From contig PXBM01000210.1 in the NCBI GenBank assembly GCA_003566935.1, positions 1 through 7,089 of the forward strand: a stretch of DNA of 7,089 nt, given 5' to 3'. Positions 6,387 to 7,089 of this stretch are shown here, one piece after another (position 1 is the first letter of the stretch; the number at the start of each line of letters is the position of its first letter). The notes beneath the pieces were generated by a model. That model searched no databases. It was not told the origin of the DNA and was given only the letters and a program-made list of their open reading frames with translations. The position numbers and the translations under genes are program-made. The DNA comes from Syntrophomonadaceae bacterium (GTDB lineage Bacteria; Bacillota; Dethiobacteria; DTU022).

Positions 6387-7089
6387 CTAACTTTCAAGAA
6401 CCATGTTTACTCCTGTTAGAATATCCGTTAAGTCTTTAATAAAAGGAATCACTTTTTCCCTTATTTTCCTTGAACCAACCATTAAGAGGGGGACAGGGTT
6501 TGCAGTATGTTCACGGCTTGATAAAAGTTCAAGGTTTCCATGGTCGCTGGCCAACATCAAAAACGTTTCCGATTGATCAAGATCTGAAGAAATTGTTGAA
6601 ATAAATCGATCAAGATCTGAAAGAACACGTTTCGCTTCATTTCGATCGGCCAAATGGCCTGCCAGGTCACTTAAGAAATACTCAAATAAACAAAAATCAT
6701 AGTTTGCGCTTATCTCCAGCAAGTGTGTTGCACCCTGCTCAGGAGTAATCAAAGGAACATCAAAGCCCATACTGCACAAAATTTCGCTGGTTATATCCAT
6801 GTAAAGCGCCCGACCTTCCTTTAAATCTTGCAAACCATAAAAAGGCAGACCCCCATAGTAAGTAATCAGAGTAGAACATGAATAATTGTTGCCAGGCAAG
6901 CCGCGCCTAAGCATTTCAAAAAAAACAGGTCGGTAAGCATTGGCAAAGTTAACTTTATACCCACTTTTCTTTAATTGCCGAAAAACACCTTTATCTGCAA
7001 GCAGTCTGCGTAATTTTGCATCAGGAAATCCATTTAGATGATAACCAAGGTGGGCCGGTGCATTTTGCCCGGTAAAAATAGATGCCTGA
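6387..7089 (-). CDS. Phosphoglycerate mutase-like metalloenzyme of the alkaline phosphatase superfamily, 5' end missing
   Basis: The reading frame is open to the right edge (233 codons visible plus one base), so the start is outside; an internal ATG at 6914 is not the start, since homologous-looking sequence such as NFANAYRPVFFEML continues before it. The fragment begins QASIFTGQNAPAHLGYHLNG, the stretch just after the nucleophile loop of this family; the catalytic Ser/Thr is therefore expected a few residues outside. The metal ligands resemble those of cofactor-independent phosphoglycerate mutase: Asp141 and His145 (SDLAGH), Asp182 and His183 (ASDHGN), and His194 (REHTANPVP), fragment numbering. 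The probable full length is under 300 residues, much shorter than true phosphoglycerate mutase (about 510) or phosphopentomutase (about 390), so it is best called a metalloenzyme-domain protein of unknown substrate. The stop is TAG. Confidence 0.85.
   Translation of the reverse strand, partial: QASIFTGQNAPAHLGYHLNGFPDAKLRRLLADKGVFRQLKKSGYKVNFANAYRPVFFEMLRRGLPGNNYSCSTLITYYGGLPFYGLQDLKEGRALYMDITSEILCSMGFDVPLITPEQGATHLLEISANYDFCLFEYFLSDLAGHLADRNEAKRVLSDLDRFISTISSDLDQSETFLMLASDHGNLELLSSREHTANPVPLLMVGSRKIREKVIPFIKDLTDILTGVNMVLES

Noticed and set aside
6387..6914. Reading the right-hand gene as a complete 175-residue protein starting at 6914
   Set aside because: The frame stays open to 7089 with clear family sequence, so the ATG is an internal Met.

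Overview
The window looks like chromosomal housekeeping DNA from a low-to-moderate GC Firmicute, most likely one of the anaerobic Clostridia/Peptococcaceae-type lineages. Three things point there: the gene order rho - rpmE - prfA - prmC, the strong purine-rich ribosome binding sites with frequent TTG starts, and a NikR of the short MSxLxRFGIS type. This is an inference from gene content; no species can be named from the sequence alone.

Left end (1-659): two divergent genes share one intergenic region. The first 18 codons of a Na+/phosphate cotransporter-like membrane protein run off the left edge on the minus strand, with a near-consensus promoter. On the plus strand lies nikR, a nickel-responsive ribbon-helix-helix regulator with its full four-residue nickel site. 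A perfect 6+6 inverted repeat overlaps the nikR -10 element.

Centre (660-5338): a minus-strand translation/transcription block, read right to left. A CaCA-family cation exchanger is followed after 11 bp by rho. Next comes rpmE (ribosomal protein L31) with its own extended -10 promoter and a clear intrinsic terminator. Then follow prfA (release factor 1) and, 7 bp later, prmC, whose product methylates the GGQ glutamine of RF1. The last two encode an enzyme-substrate pair that belong together in translation termination.

Right end (5339-7089): an AT-rich 239-bp spacer, a stand-alone glyoxalase II-like metallo-beta-lactamase-fold hydrolase, and a 197-bp spacer with two copies of an imperfect repeat. 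The window ends inside a phosphoglycerate mutase-like protein of the alkaline phosphatase superfamily. That gene is open to the right edge and lacks its 5' end, including the expected nucleophile residue.

No mobile element, CRISPR array, tRNA or rRNA was seen. No gene-free stretch exceeds 300 bp. I found no convincing new multi-gene system; the items worth a second look are small ones: the nikR operator candidate, the intergenic repeat, the Asp-to-Asn change in the exchanger, and the orphan phosphomutase-like enzyme.
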